Positions 43,391 through 53,391 are shown, numbered from the stretch's first letter. The stretch is DNA of 64,000 nt from an uncultured Lachnospiraceae bacterium (GCA_949948735.1 CATLGV010000001.1:179772-243771), one strand, 5' to 3'. Notes: generated by a model from the letters alone, not told the origin. Numbers and translations: made by a program.

Positions 43391-43855
43391 TTGTATACAT
43401 ATGATGAATTGCTGATTGAAGCCGACCATAATCATTTAATAACCAAAGAAAAGCCGCTGCGCGCCAACAGGGGGCGCATCAAGGGTAACCGGATTGCCAT
43501 CAAAAAGGATATGACGGAGGCCGAAAAGAAATGCGTTCTCGCAGAAGAATTGGGGCACTACTATACGGCTGTGGGAAATATTCTCGACCAGTCCTCCGTG
43601 ACCAGCCGGAAGCTGGAGCTGCGCGGACGTATTATGGCCTACAACCGCCTGGCAGGGCTGATTGATATTGTAAACGCATATCAGCACCACTGCCAGAGCC
43701 TGACGGATGTAGCGGAGTATCTTGACGTCTCCGAAAGCTTTTTAAACGAAGCCCTGTCATACTATAGGGACAAATACGGCACCTGTGTGCGGCTGAATAA
43801 TTATATTATTCTTTTTGACCCGTCCGTTAATGTCATCGAGCTGCCGCCGGCTTAA
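43391..43855 (+). CDS. ImmA/IrrE-like metallopeptidase
   Basis: ImmA proteins cut Xre-type repressors to switch on mobile elements. This 154-aa protein has the family core LAEELGHYYTAVGNI followed by RKLELRGRIMAYNRLAG, and a C-terminal FDPSVNVIEL. The first His of the HExxH motif is Glu here, so peptidase activity is uncertain. I chose the TTG at 43391 (LYTYDELLIEAD) because GGAGGT lies 9 nt before it. It follows the repressor by 16 nt. Confidence 0.82.
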   Translation: MYTYDELLIEADHNHLITKEKPLRANRGRIKGNRIAIKKDMTEAEKKCVLAEELGHYYTAVGNILDQSSVTSRKLELRGRIMAYNRLAGLIDIVNAYQHHCQSLTDVAEYLDVSESFLNEALSYYRDKYGTCVRLNNYIILFDPSVNVIELPPA

Positions 43856-43881
43856 TCCATGAGCCGCGGCAGTTATTTTCT

Positions 43882-44550
43882 CTATTGCCGCTCTGCAATC
43901 TCGCCTGCTTTTTTGTAAATACTGCCCGCATCCACATAGCCACGCACAGACGAGGTCGGATAAACGGAGGCGCCGCGCCCGATGACCGTACCCGGATTGA
44001 GTACGCTGTTGCAGCCGACCTCAACATTGTCGCCGAGCATCGCCCCCATCTTTTTAAATCCGGTCTCGATATTGCCGTAAGCGGATTTTACCACCACCAG
44101 CGTCTTGTCGCTCTTCACATTCGAGGTAATCGAACCCGCGCCCATATGCGCCTTAAATCCCAGAATACTGTCGCCGACATAGTTGTAATGCGGCACCTGC
44201 ACCCTGTTAAACAGAACGACGTTTTTCAGCTCTGTCGAATTCCCCACTACGGCGCCCTTTCCCACAATCGCATTGCCCCGGATAAACGCACAGTGGCGAA
44301 GTTCCGCTTCCTCATCAATAATGCAGGGACCGTTGATACAGGCCGTCGGCGCCACCGTCGCGGATCTTGCGATCCAGATATTCTCCCCGCGCTTCTCAAA
44401 GCGCTCCGCCGGCAGGCTGTTCCCCAGCTCCACAATAAACGCGCCGATTTTGGGAAGCAGCTCCCATGGATATACCGCGTCCGCAAACAGCTCCCCAGCG
44501 ATTGTCTCATTCAAATCATACAGCTTCTGAATTGTCAATTGTTCCACCAT
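43882..44550 (-). CDS. Left-handed beta-helix (hexapeptide repeat) transferase-like protein
   Basis: The 222-aa protein has a short N-terminal helix region and hexapeptide repeats from about residue 62 (IARSATVAPTACINGPCIIDEEAEL, then GNAIVGKGAVVGNSTELKN). It resembles the C-terminal half of GlmU or glucose-1-phosphate thymidylyltransferase-like proteins. It lacks a nucleotidyltransferase domain. Acyltransfer to a sugar nucleotide is possible, but no substrate can be named. It follows the HD-hydrolase gene and converges on the ImmA-like gene, marking the right border of the tailocin locus. Confidence 0.75.
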   Translation of the reverse strand: MVEQLTIQKLYDLNETIAGELFADAVYPWELLPKIGAFIVELGNSLPAERFEKRGENIWIARSATVAPTACINGPCIIDEEAELRHCAFIRGNAIVGKGAVVGNSTELKNVVLFNRVQVPHYNYVGDSILGFKAHMGAGSITSNVKSDKTLVVVKSAYGNIETGFKKMGAMLGDNVEVGCNSVLNPGTVIGRGASVYPTSSVRGYVDAGSIYKKAGEIAERQ

Positions 44551-44569
44551 ACCCGATACCTCTTTCTTT

Positions 44570-45250
44570 TTATTTTATGTGCGCTTCCAGCTTCTCCAAG
44601 CCCTTGTCGCAGGAATCGCTGATTTCCGCAAACATACAGTTATAGAAATCCGCCGCCGCGCTCCGGCGCGCCTGCGCAAGCGCGGCTCCCCTCTCCGTAT
44701 AGAATTTATCATAAATATGCTCTAATTTATATTTATATTCCTGGAAAAAGGAGGGCGTTTTATCACCGGCTCCGTCAGAAATGTGATTGTCCTGTGTACG
44801 GGAATAAAGCGGCTCCCCGTGCTGTCCCTTGAACGCAAGCGTTCTCGCAATCCCCACTGCGCCGGAAACATCCAGCTTATCCGCGTCAAACAAAATCCTG
44901 GCCTCGATGCTCTGCGGACTGTCTTCGCTGCGGAACCGGTGCGTCCGGATACAGTCCCGCACATGGACGCAGAACGCCTCCGGGAAACCGTTTTGCCGCA
45001 AAAACGCGTACGCCTTCCCCGCCCCGACCTGCGCATGGCAGAGGCTGTGATTTTCCACCTGTTCTCTGCGACCGATGTCGTGCAGCAGGCAGGCGCAAAT
45101 CAGTACGTCGTAATCCACCGCCTCCTGCGCCTGCGCAATATCCAGCGCCGTATAGAGCACGCGGTAAATATGCTCCTTATCATGCGCCGTATCGCGCTCC
45201 ATACACGAAAGCATATACCCCTCTATCAGCAAATATTGTTCCTTTGTCAT
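44570..45250 (-). CDS. HD-domain phosphohydrolase
   Basis: The 226-aa protein has the HD superfamily metal ligands: His in DKEHIYRV, the HD pair in CLLHDIGRR and the late Asp in FDADKLDVSG. This subfamily (YedJ/YpgQ-like) hydrolyses nucleotides or related phosphate esters. The exact substrate is unknown. Its start overlaps the topoisomerase stop (ATGA), so the two are translationally coupled. Confidence 0.87.
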   Translation of the reverse strand: MTKEQYLLIEGYMLSCMERDTAHDKEHIYRVLYTALDIAQAQEAVDYDVLICACLLHDIGRREQVENHSLCHAQVGAGKAYAFLRQNGFPEAFCVHVRDCIRTHRFRSEDSPQSIEARILFDADKLDVSGAVGIARTLAFKGQHGEPLYSRTQDNHISDGAGDKTPSFFQEYKYKLEHIYDKFYTERGAALAQARRSAAADFYNCMFAEISDSCDKGLEKLEAHIK

Positions 45251-48200
45251 TTGTCATTCTCTCCCATATCCGCCATTGCCATTCGCAGCTCATCCAACGC
45301 CTGTTCCGCTTCTGGGGAAATCCACGGACGGGCCGCGCCGCCGTTTGCCGCTCCTGCCGCCATTTCCTCCCGGTATTCAAAGTCAAAGGAAATCTTCTCG
45401 TCCGCGTATTTCAGGTACGCGTCAAATGTGTTTCCCGCCCTGGACACAAAGCCGGGCACCCTGCCGGCTGTCCTGCCGTTTTCAAACAGCTCCTTCATAA
45501 GCGCCTCGGAAAGCCCCACCTGCGCGACCGTATGCCCCACGCGAAAGCCGCAGGCACATTCATAATACCACTGGCTTTTTCCCAGCTTTAATGCCTTGCA
45601 GCGCGGGCACTGCAGCGTCGTTTCCTCCGGCTTTGGCCTGTCGGGGAATACGAATTTCAGTCCCGTCACCTTCCCTGCCTCATCCTTATTCAATGCGACA
45701 TGCGCGTCAAATTTATTCCCGTTCTTTGCCTTAAAGCCACGGATTATATCTGTTTTCCCGTTTGTCAGCAGTGCTTTGACCTGCGCCTCGGAAAGCTCCT
45801 TTCCCGCCATCCTGCCAATTGAGAACCGACAGCTTGTCTCGTCCTCTTTACTGTATTTTGCACAGCCGTAGCCAAACGGCGTCCGCACAATATCCCCGCC
45901 GCACAGAGGACAGGCCGTATCCTTGATTTTCTTTGCCTCCACGTGTTCAAAGTCAAATTTTATGACACTTTTGTCATTCTCATCCTTTTCCAGCACAAGA
46001 CACGCGTCAAATCTTTTTCCCGATTTTCCTTTAAAGCCGCGGATGGTCGATGTCCTTCCTGCCGTCAGAAGCTCTTTAACCTGCGCCGCGTTCAGCTCCT
46101 TCTCGGCAATCTTTCCAATCGCAAACCGGCAGCTCTTCGCATCCTGCGCGTTGAAATGAACGCAGCCATACCCAAAGCCGGTCACAACGACCGCGCCCCC
46201 GCAGTCCGGACAGGATACCCCCTCCACCGTCTGCGGCTGATTCCCGGAAAAGTCAAAATGAACCTCTGTCTTTCCCGCTTCATTCTTCTCCAGCACCAGC
46301 GCCGCCTGAAATTTTTTCTTCGCCTTAGAGGAAAATCCGGAAAGCACCTGGGTATGTCCCGTATTGAGCAGCGCAAGGCACTCCTCCTCCGTCAGCTCCC
46401 TGCCGGCTATGGCCCCGATGACAAAGTTGCAGCCGCTTCCGTCCTTCTGGTAATTGGCACACCCGTAGCCAAACGGCGTCGTCACAATATCCCCGCCGCA
46501 GTCCGGGCATTTCGCGTCCAGCCTTCTGCGCGCGCCCGGCCCCTTCGCGCCCTTTCCCGCAAACGGGCTGATGTGCGCCGCAATTTGACTTGTCAGGTCA
46601 TGCTCCCGTATCTGGAGCGTCTCCTTTCGGATAAAGTCCTCCAGCTTGCCGCGGTATGCGGCGACGTCAATCGTCCCGTTTGTAATCCCGTCCAGCCCCT
46701 TCTCCCAGGACGCCGTCATTTTGGGATTCAGCAGCGCCGGGACTGTCATTGCCACAACCTCGTATACCATTTCCCCGAAACGCTCAGGCGTGATAATCTG
46801 CGTCTTTTTGTTCAGGCTTAAATAGCCGATACGGATGAGCTTCTTGATGATTTCGGCGCGTGTCGCGCTTGTTCCGATTCCGGAGCCTTTTATCTGCGCC
46901 CGAAGCTCCTCGTCCTCAATCAGCTGCCCCGCGTTCTCCATCGCAAGTATCATGGAGCCGGAGGTATAGCGCTTTGGCGGCGAGGTCTTGCTGTCCTTCA
47001 CTGTGTAACCGTTCACCGCAAGACAGTCTCCCGCCTTCAGGATCTCTGCCAGCTCCAGCAGCTTTGCGGCATTTTTGCGCTTATCTTTACCGGAATCCCC
47101 GTCCTCCGCATTCGCCTCCTGCCCGCCGCCTCTGGGGCCGTCGTTATCGTCCGCCTCCGCATCCTCGAGCGTCTTTCCCATAACCTCCAGAAATCCCAGT
47201 GATTTGAGCACCTTTGCGGACGCAAACAGAGACTCCGCGGAAACACCGACGACAAGCTTCAGCGTCTGGTACTCCGCCGGCGGATAAAAAATACTCAAAA
47301 AGCGGCGCACAATCAGCTCAAAGATGCGCCCCTGCAAAGGCGTCAGTGACTGCAGCTCCGACAGCTGCCCCGTCGGGATAATCGCATAATGATCCGTAAC
47401 CTTGCTGTCGTCCGTGTAGGCCGTCTTTGCCAGATTTGCATACGCCTTTTTCTCCAAAATCGTATGGACGTATTCCTTTACCGGCTCGTACCCCTTCAGC
47501 CGGCTGATATTCTTCTGGATTTCCTTTGCAACCGCCGTCGTCAGAACGCGCGCGTCTGTACGGGGATATGTCGTCAGCTTTTTCTCATATAAATCCTGCG
47601 CCGCCTGCAGCGTCTCATCCGGGCTGATTTTGAACCTTTTGGCGCATTCCGCCTGCAGCTCCGCCAGATTGAACAGCAGCGGCGCCTTTTTCTTCGCCGT
47701 TCCCTTTTCCAGTGTCTTTACGACTGCCTCTTTCCCTTCGAGGGAAGCAATCAGCGCCTCGGCGTCCGCCTTCTCTTTGAATCCGTTCTCCTTGTAGAGC
47801 TTCGGGGATTCAAACCACGCGGAGCCTTCTACGGCCCGCCATTCCGCCTCGATATGCGCCTGCGTAAAGTCGCCCGCAGCTCTGTAAAAGGAAGTCTCCT
47901 GAAAATCCCGTATCTCACGCTCGCGATTGACCACCATCCCCAGAACACAGGTCATTACGCGCCCGATGGCTATCGCGGTATAGCTTTTGGTCGCCGCCGC
48001 GTCGTTCAGCAGCTTACCGTATTTTACAGACATGACGCGGGAAAAATTGATTCCCATCGCATAATCCTCTATGGAGCGCATAATGCCCGACGCCCCCAGA
48101 TTCGCATAATCCGACATCGGCTTTGCCTCCGACACGCCGCGCCGGATTTCTTCCTCCGTCTGGGAATCTATCCACACGCGAAGCTCCGTCATCCCGCTGC

Positions 48201-48570
48201 GCACGCCGCCGAAATTGCGGATATTTTCCTCGATGGTTTGTCCCTCTTTCCCCGAGTCCCCTGCCCAGTACACGGTATCAATATCCTCGCGGTGCAGCAG
48301 CCGGTGCACAATATCATATTGCTGTTTTACGCTTTTAATCACGCCGTACTTGTAAGTTTCCGGCAAAAACGGCAGATCCTCAAGCATCCATTTCTTATAT
48401 CTGCTGTCGTACTCCTCCGGATATACCATCTCTACCAGATGCCCCACGCACCAGGTAATCACATACTCCTGATTCTCTATATAGCCGCTGCTCCTGCCGG
48501 ACACCTGAAAAACCTTCGCAAAATCCTGTGCGACGGACGGTTTCTCCGTTATGATCAACTTCTTCCCCAA
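45247..48570 (-). CDS. topB: Topoisomerase III with extended zinc-ribbon C terminus
   Basis: This type IA topoisomerase (1107 aa) relaxes and decatenates DNA. The Toprim domain is at the start (KLIITEKPSVAQDF, then WAGDSGKEGQ), and the active-site Tyr lies in LTTYPRTDARVL (about residue 340). About residues 690-1050 hold four related C-terminal repeats, three with CPxCGG...FGYGC...C pattern and one diverged (CPRCKALKLG). Usual TopB proteins are 650-750 aa. The TTG at 48570 follows GGAGAACAGGC; the frame is open 23 codons upstream. Confidence 0.9.
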   Translation of the reverse strand: MGKKLIITEKPSVAQDFAKVFQVSGRSSGYIENQEYVITWCVGHLVEMVYPEEYDSRYKKWMLEDLPFLPETYKYGVIKSVKQQYDIVHRLLHREDIDTVYWAGDSGKEGQTIEENIRNFGGVRSGMTELRVWIDSQTEEEIRRGVSEAKPMSDYANLGASGIMRSIEDYAMGINFSRVMSVKYGKLLNDAAATKSYTAIAIGRVMTCVLGMVVNREREIRDFQETSFYRAAGDFTQAHIEAEWRAVEGSAWFESPKLYKENGFKEKADAEALIASLEGKEAVVKTLEKGTAKKKAPLLFNLAELQAECAKRFKISPDETLQAAQDLYEKKLTTYPRTDARVLTTAVAKEIQKNISRLKGYEPVKEYVHTILEKKAYANLAKTAYTDDSKVTDHYAIIPTGQLSELQSLTPLQGRIFELIVRRFLSIFYPPAEYQTLKLVVGVSAESLFASAKVLKSLGFLEVMGKTLEDAEADDNDGPRGGGQEANAEDGDSGKDKRKNAAKLLELAEILKAGDCLAVNGYTVKDSKTSPPKRYTSGSMILAMENAGQLIEDEELRAQIKGSGIGTSATRAEIIKKLIRIGYLSLNKKTQIITPERFGEMVYEVVAMTVPALLNPKMTASWEKGLDGITNGTIDVAAYRGKLEDFIRKETLQIREHDLTSQIAAHISPFAGKGAKGPGARRRLDAKCPDCGGDIVTTPFGYGCANYQKDGSGCNFVIGAIAGRELTEEECLALLNTGHTQVLSGFSSKAKKKFQAALVLEKNEAGKTEVHFDFSGNQPQTVEGVSCPDCGGAVVVTGFGYGCVHFNAQDAKSCRFAIGKIAEKELNAAQVKELLTAGRTSTIRGFKGKSGKRFDACLVLEKDENDKSVIKFDFEHVEAKKIKDTACPLCGGDIVRTPFGYGCAKYSKEDETSCRFSIGRMAGKELSEAQVKALLTNGKTDIIRGFKAKNGNKFDAHVALNKDEAGKVTGLKFVFPDRPKPEETTLQCPRCKALKLGKSQWYYECACGFRVGHTVAQVGLSEALMKELFENGRTAGRVPGFVSRAGNTFDAYLKYADEKISFDFEYREEMAAGAANGGAARPWISPEAEQALDELRMAMADMGENDK

Positions 48571-48622
48571 GCCTGTTCTCCGTTTCTTTTTATCGTTTCC
48601 GATGGACAAAATACCGGACTGC

Positions 48623-49477
48623 CTATATCTGTGCCACAATCTCAGCCGTTGTCTTCACCCGGTTCATCGTGTAGACATGAATACCGTCCACGCCGTGCGC
48701 CTTCAGATCAAGGATCTGACCGACCGCATATTCAACGCCCGCCTTGCGCAGCTCCTCCGGCTTCCTGGCGTATGCCTCCAGCATGTCCGAAAGCTTTCCC
48801 GGCACCGTAGATCCAGACAATGTAATGCTTGTCCCCAGCTGTCCCACCGCCGTTATCGGCATAATCCCCGCACAAATCGGAACCGTAATTCCCGCTTGTA
48901 CGGCGCGCTCCCGAAAGCGATAGAAGCTGTCGTTGTCAAAAAAAAGCTGCGAAATCAGAAAGCTTACACCCTCGTCCGTCTTTTGCTTCAAATGCGCCAA
49001 ATCACTCGCCGCATTTTCAGCTTCGGGATGCTTCTCCGGATAACATGCTCCGGCAATACATAACTGCGTGTGCGCTTTCAGATACCGCACCATATCCGAG
49101 GCGTAAAAGAATTCCCTGCCATTAAACTGCTCGTCTGTCATATCCCTAGGCCTGTCTCCGCGCAGCGCAAGCACATGTCCGATACCTTCCCTTTGCAGCA
49201 TCGCGCAATTCTGCTCAAGATCCGCCTGCTTAAATCCAACACAGGTCATATGCGCAACCGCGTCGATATGAAGCTTATTCTGAATATAAGAAGCAATCTC
49301 AATCGTTTTGCCGGATTTCGAACCGCCCGCACCGTAGGTACAGCTGATAAAGTCCGGCTTCAGCTTCGCAAAATCATCCAGTCTGTCAAATATATTATGA
49401 AACTCCTCCTCCTTTTTGGGTGGAAACACCTCAAAGGAAAGGCTTGTCTTAGTCCCGTTTCGTAAATCCTGTATCAT
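48623..49477 (-). CDS. metF: Methylenetetrahydrofolate reductase
   Basis: This flavoprotein reduces 5,10-methylene-THF to 5-methyl-THF for methionine synthesis, or in anaerobes for the Wood-Ljungdahl methyl branch. The 284-aa TIM barrel shows SFEVFPPKKEEEF at the start, FISCTYGAGGS, LALRGDRPRD and FLISQLFFDN. No companion RnfC2 or MetV gene is adjacent. It lies between topB and the GGDEF gene, in the same direction. Confidence 0.94.
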   Translation of the reverse strand: MIQDLRNGTKTSLSFEVFPPKKEEEFHNIFDRLDDFAKLKPDFISCTYGAGGSKSGKTIEIASYIQNKLHIDAVAHMTCVGFKQADLEQNCAMLQREGIGHVLALRGDRPRDMTDEQFNGREFFYASDMVRYLKAHTQLCIAGACYPEKHPEAENAASDLAHLKQKTDEGVSFLISQLFFDNDSFYRFRERAVQAGITVPICAGIMPITAVGQLGTSITLSGSTVPGKLSDMLEAYARKPEELRKAGVEYAVGQILDLKAHGVDGIHVYTMNRVKTTAEIVAQI

Positions 49478-49491
49478 ATCACGCCTCCGCT

Positions 49492-51207
49492 TTATATTTC
49501 CGGTTTCATGGCACGTTTCATCTGTTGCTTATTCTCATACATCCGGTCATCCGCATGCTGATATACCTTTTCTATGTCGTCCTCTCCCTCGTTTCCGTAT
49601 GCGCAGCCGCAGGCAATGGAGATGTTCAAATCCTTTAAGACCTGATTTTTCCTGGCCAGATTCGTCTGAAACTGCTCCATCAGCGCACGCATCTGTTCCT
49701 TGACGGAGGTCTTCATAATGGCAATAAACTCATCGCCGCCCATCCGCGCCACAACGCCGCTCTTCCCGAATGTCCCGGCAATAACCTCGGCAGCGCTTTT
49801 AATCAAGAGATCCCCTCTCGCATGTCCGTATGTATCGTTTACGACCTTCAGGTTATTCACGTCAAAGCAGATTACCGCATAATCGCGCTCTTTGCTCTCC
49901 CGGAGACGATTCATATACTCCACGCAGTAACGGCGGTTATGGAGCTGCGTCAGTTCGTCCGTATAAGCGCTCTTTATCAGGAAGCTGCGCTCCTTGTCCT
50001 GCAGCAGCTTCTGTGTCAGATTGATATAAAAGGCGCCGATTAAGATAAAGACAAATACCATTACGCCAATCGGGGACAGGCCGCGGAACGGGAATATGTC
50101 CCTGCCCTGATACCGGTTGCAAAGATAATCCATCAGGTCAATAAAAACACAGATTCCAATAATCAGCGCCCCCATCAAATACATGCGGTCAACCGGGCGG
50201 CTCGACCGCAGATTAAGCATCACTACAAACATAAAGTATACCAGACAGCAGATGATAAGCGCCTGCATATATTTTAAGGTTGCCGCAAAATGCACGATAT
50301 CCTTCGCGTGAAGTCCTATCATCACAGCGGTTGCAATCACCTGAACCGCCAGCACTATCCAATAAAGCTTCCGTATCGGCCTGCTCTTCACCCGCTTGAC
50401 GTCCTCCCACATATACACAATCAGCGGCAGCGGCGCCAGGTACAAAGCCAAATATTCTATCAGTGATACCGAATACAACGGGATGGAAAAAATCAGGACC
50501 ACATTATAATAGCATAACGTCCATAAGCCCATGCAGATACAGAAGACCGATATACACAGCAGACGGATATACTTTAGGGAAATCGTCAGGGCAAACGTCA
50601 TAATAACGCAGGTTGTCAATCCAAAAATGAAATAAAAGGCTCCGAAAAGCAGGGGATACCGGTTCTCTGTCATCAGAACACGGTAAGCATTCTCCCATTC
50701 ATAGATGCGAATCGAATCCAGCTTCGAAAATGCCCTGTCCTCCGACACATACAGATTGATTCGCAGCGCCCCTCCCTCATATTCCTCCGGAAAATTAATA
50801 AACTGGAAACCGCTGCCGACCGTTTTATTCTCCGCCATCCGCTTATAGCCGTACTCATAGACCATCCTCTCGTCAATATACAGCTTGATCGCGGTCTGCC
50901 TGATGTGAAACCGGAGGGCGCCCTCCGTCATGCCCCACGATGCGGGCAGGGTCCGCTCCATGATAATAATGTCCCCCTTGCGCACAGCCGGAAACCGAAA
51001 TTCCTCCAGTGAAACATTCTCATAAAACGTGTCGTTTATTGTAATATCCCAGGAATCATCCAGTGCAATATATTCCGAATGCTGCGCATAATTCCCGCAA
51101 ATCAGCTTATCCACCTGCGGCACCCAAAAGAACATACTCAATATTGAATATAAGATCCATATTATTTTTACTGCTTTTTTCCAGACCACCCTGTGTTCTC
51201 TATTCAT
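49492..51207 (-). CDS. Diguanylate cyclase with 7TM sensor (7TMR-DISM-like)
   Basis: The 571-aa protein makes cyclic di-GMP in response to an outside signal. An N-terminal transmembrane segment (about 12-30) leads to an extracellular beta-sandwich (about 40-180). Seven or so transmembrane segments (about 190-395) follow, then a GGDEF domain (about 410-571) with VARMGGDEFIAIM. No EAL domain is present. An RxxD inhibitory site is not obvious. The ATG at 51207 follows GAGGGGCCGG. Confidence 0.9.
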   Translation of the reverse strand: MNREHRVVWKKAVKIIWILYSILSMFFWVPQVDKLICGNYAQHSEYIALDDSWDITINDTFYENVSLEEFRFPAVRKGDIIIMERTLPASWGMTEGALRFHIRQTAIKLYIDERMVYEYGYKRMAENKTVGSGFQFINFPEEYEGGALRINLYVSEDRAFSKLDSIRIYEWENAYRVLMTENRYPLLFGAFYFIFGLTTCVIMTFALTISLKYIRLLCISVFCICMGLWTLCYYNVVLIFSIPLYSVSLIEYLALYLAPLPLIVYMWEDVKRVKSRPIRKLYWIVLAVQVIATAVMIGLHAKDIVHFAATLKYMQALIICCLVYFMFVVMLNLRSSRPVDRMYLMGALIIGICVFIDLMDYLCNRYQGRDIFPFRGLSPIGVMVFVFILIGAFYINLTQKLLQDKERSFLIKSAYTDELTQLHNRRYCVEYMNRLRESKERDYAVICFDVNNLKVVNDTYGHARGDLLIKSAAEVIAGTFGKSGVVARMGGDEFIAIMKTSVKEQMRALMEQFQTNLARKNQVLKDLNISIACGCAYGNEGEDDIEKVYQHADDRMYENKQQMKRAMKPEI

Positions 51208-51390
51208 CCGGCCCCTCTTTTCATCTCGGACTGCCCGTTATCCTCCCGCATACTTATTTATTATACTGATATTTCCTTTTAATTACAAGACTAAAATGAG
51301 CCCGCATCCCTTTCATACCGTCCTTTCACCATGTCACTGCAAATCCGCATTTTCCGCACATGATTTCAGGGAATCCAGTCTCCGGAAACA

Positions 51391-51426
51391 CAACAAAAAA
51401 ACTGTCCAATTCATTTGAACAGTTTT
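51391..51426 (-). terminator. Terminator after the Arc-like gene
   Basis: The minus strand has AAAACTGTTC and GGACAGTTTT arms around a 9-nt loop, followed by TTTGTTGTG. It lies about 60 nt after the gene. Confidence 0.7.
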
Positions 51427-51482
51427 CCTGAATTTACGGTATCTGTGCATGTCCTCCGTCTTCGCCGTTATATGACCAATTC

Positions 51483-51668
51483 TCAATTATGATGCCCATC
51501 CATCGTTTCGGGTATATATTTACCGTCCTTTTTCCGCTGCCTTACACATTCGGATAAAAGATATTCAATCTGACCGTTTACCGAGCGAAAATCATCCTCC
51601 GCCCAGGCGGCGATCTCCGCATACAGCTTTTCCGACAGTCTAAGCGGAATCTGTTTTTTTTCTGCCAT
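51483..51668 (-). CDS. Small Arc-like ribbon-helix-helix protein
   Basis: The 61-aa protein reads IPLRLSEKLYAEIAAWAEDD and SVNGQIEYLLSECVRQR, the beta-strand and two helices of the Arc/MetJ fold. It should bind DNA as a dimer. No toxin partner is next to it. The ATG at 51668 has GGGAGC upstream. Confidence 0.78.
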   Translation of the reverse strand: MAEKKQIPLRLSEKLYAEIAAWAEDDFRSVNGQIEYLLSECVRQRKKDGKYIPETMDGHHN

Positions 51669-51821
51669 CAATACAAGCTCCCTGAATTGACAACGGGCTG
51701 GGCATCCCGATTACCGCACAGAACCACCAGCAGATTAGACACTATATCCTCCTGTTCTTTTGATTTCATTTTGATATATTAATCATATCATTTTGTCTTC
51801 CTTATATCAAGGCTTCACAAA

Positions 51822-51856
51822 ACAGAAAAAGATAAGGTCCCTCTCAGACCTTATCT
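51822..51856 (-). terminator. Intrinsic terminator after the second MCP gene
   Basis: AGATAAGGTC and GACCTTATCT form a 10-bp stem with a 7-nt loop, followed on the minus strand by TTTTCTGTTTT. Confidence 0.8.
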
Positions 51857-51927
51857 TCTCAAAATGACTGCCGGAATAACCTCCGATGGCTGCCCTATGT
51901 ACCGCTCTTCTTTATGGAAAACGCCGC

Positions 51928-53391
51928 TTATTGTGCGCCAAGCACCTTTGCAAGTCTTTCGATTCCGCTCTGCACCGTCTCCATGGACTTCAAAATATTT
52001 TCCACGCCGGAAACCTGCTCCTCCGTCGCCATGCTGATCTCCGTTGTCGTCTCCGCAGACTTCTCCGAGATCTCCTCCAGACGGTTCATCGACTGCATCA
52101 GGGAATCCTTGATGTCCACGATGCCGACCAGCTCCTGCTTCAAGCCCTCGATAATGGACAATACCTCCTCCGAAGACTTTATCATTGTCTCGAAAATCTT
52201 TACCGTATCGTCGAGGCGCTCTGAGGATTCCTTTACGATCACGCCGTTCTTGTCCATGATTTTGTTGGTCTCCTCGACCGTCACGATAATGTCCTTCAAA
52301 ATCGCGTCAATCTCCTTGGTCGCGTTGGAGGACTCCGCCGACAATGCGTTAATCTCGTCCGCAACAACCGCAAAGCCCTTGCCGGCCTCACCTGCTCTTG
52401 CCGCCTCAATCGCCGCATTCAGTGCAAGCAGATTGGTCTGTCTGGCAATCTGATTAATACTGTCCACAATGCCTGCAATCAGCGTTGACTTTTGCGACAG
52501 TGTCGCAACGCCGTCCGCCGCTTCCTTCGTCGCCTTCGTATTCTCGTCAAACTTCTTGGAAAGCTCTGCTATAGACGCGATTCCTTCGTCGTTCTTTTCC
52601 TTCAAAATGACCATGTTATCCATCGTGACTGTAACCTGCTGCTCGGAAACCTGTATCTTGTCGTTCAATGTATTGAAAATACCGATGCTTCCGTTCACCT
52701 CGCCGATTTGCTTCTCCGAGCTTCCGGAAATCTCCTCCGTAGAAGCCGCGATATCCTGCGTACTCTGACGGAAACCGCTCAGGGACGCATGAATGCTCTC
52801 CGTTGACTCCTGCAGGCCGGTAAACGCTTCCCGGACATTGTCCAGCAGATCTTCCACTTCGCCTTCCTTCTTCTCCACCGTCAAAAACAGGGAACGGGCG
52901 CGCATGATAACCATCACTGCCGCAAGAACCGCAAGCGTGTACACCATCAGGATAAAGATCCATATGGGGAATGTATACATAGCCATATATGCCGACGGAA
53001 ACAGAATCATCGCGACAACATTGCCTACGACAAGCGCTGCGGTATACACCTCTATCACAGAAATGTCATAGTACGAAACCGCTAAAAACAGTATCAGGAA
53101 ATAAGCCTCCACCATTGCGCCAAAGCAGGCCGGCGTTCCGAATACAATCGTCACCGCTCCGCAAATGGGCATAATGGATACGTATAAGTATTTCGCGTAT
53201 TTTCCGAGCGCCTTTTCAAACAGCTTCACCAGAACATTAGCCGCTACCATAAGCAAAACAATACTGTCCCGCGCCGCGCCGCCGTTAAACAGCAGCACAT
53301 ATAAAAACGCGACTACCGGTATCACCATAAAAAACAGAAACATTATAAAATTTGTTCTTTTTTCCTCGTTTTTGAGAATCTCCAGCTCCAT
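51928..53391 (-). CDS. Methyl-accepting chemotaxis protein without extracellular sensor
   Basis: This 487-aa protein has five or six transmembrane segments in the first 165 residues with only short loops, then a cytoplasmic signalling domain. The hairpin tip is [28 protein letters not shown]. The lack of a large outer domain suggests that it senses membrane state, energy or a cytoplasmic cue. The ATG at 53391 follows AGGGTGG; a GTG 9 nt upstream is an alternative. Own promoter and terminator make it a single-gene unit. Confidence 0.9.
   Translation of the reverse strand: MELEILKNEEKRTNFIMFLFFMVIPVVAFLYVLLFNGGAARDSIVLLMVAANVLVKLFEKALGKYAKYLYVSIMPICGAVTIVFGTPACFGAMVEAYFLILFLAVSYYDISVIEVYTAALVVGNVVAMILFPSAYMAMYTFPIWIFILMVYTLAVLAAVMVIMRARSLFLTVEKKEGEVEDLLDNVREAFTGLQESTESIHASLSGFRQSTQDIAASTEEISGSSEKQIGEVNGSIGIFNTLNDKIQVSEQQVTVTMDNMVILKEKNDEGIASIAELSKKFDENTKATKEAADGVATLSQKSTLIAGIVDSINQIARQTNLLALNAAIEAARAGEAGKGFAVVADEINALSAESSNATKEIDAILKDIIVTVEETNKIMDKNGVIVKESSERLDDTVKIFETMIKSSEEVLSIIEGLKQELVGIVDIKDSLMQSMNRLEEISEKSAETTTEISMATEEQVSGVENILKSMETVQSGIERLAKVLGAQ

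Noticed and set aside
27556..43881. Integrated complete prophage with attachment sites
   Set aside because: No integrase, excisionase, replication, packaging or capsid gene and no obvious direct-repeat borders are visible; a tailocin explains the gene set better.
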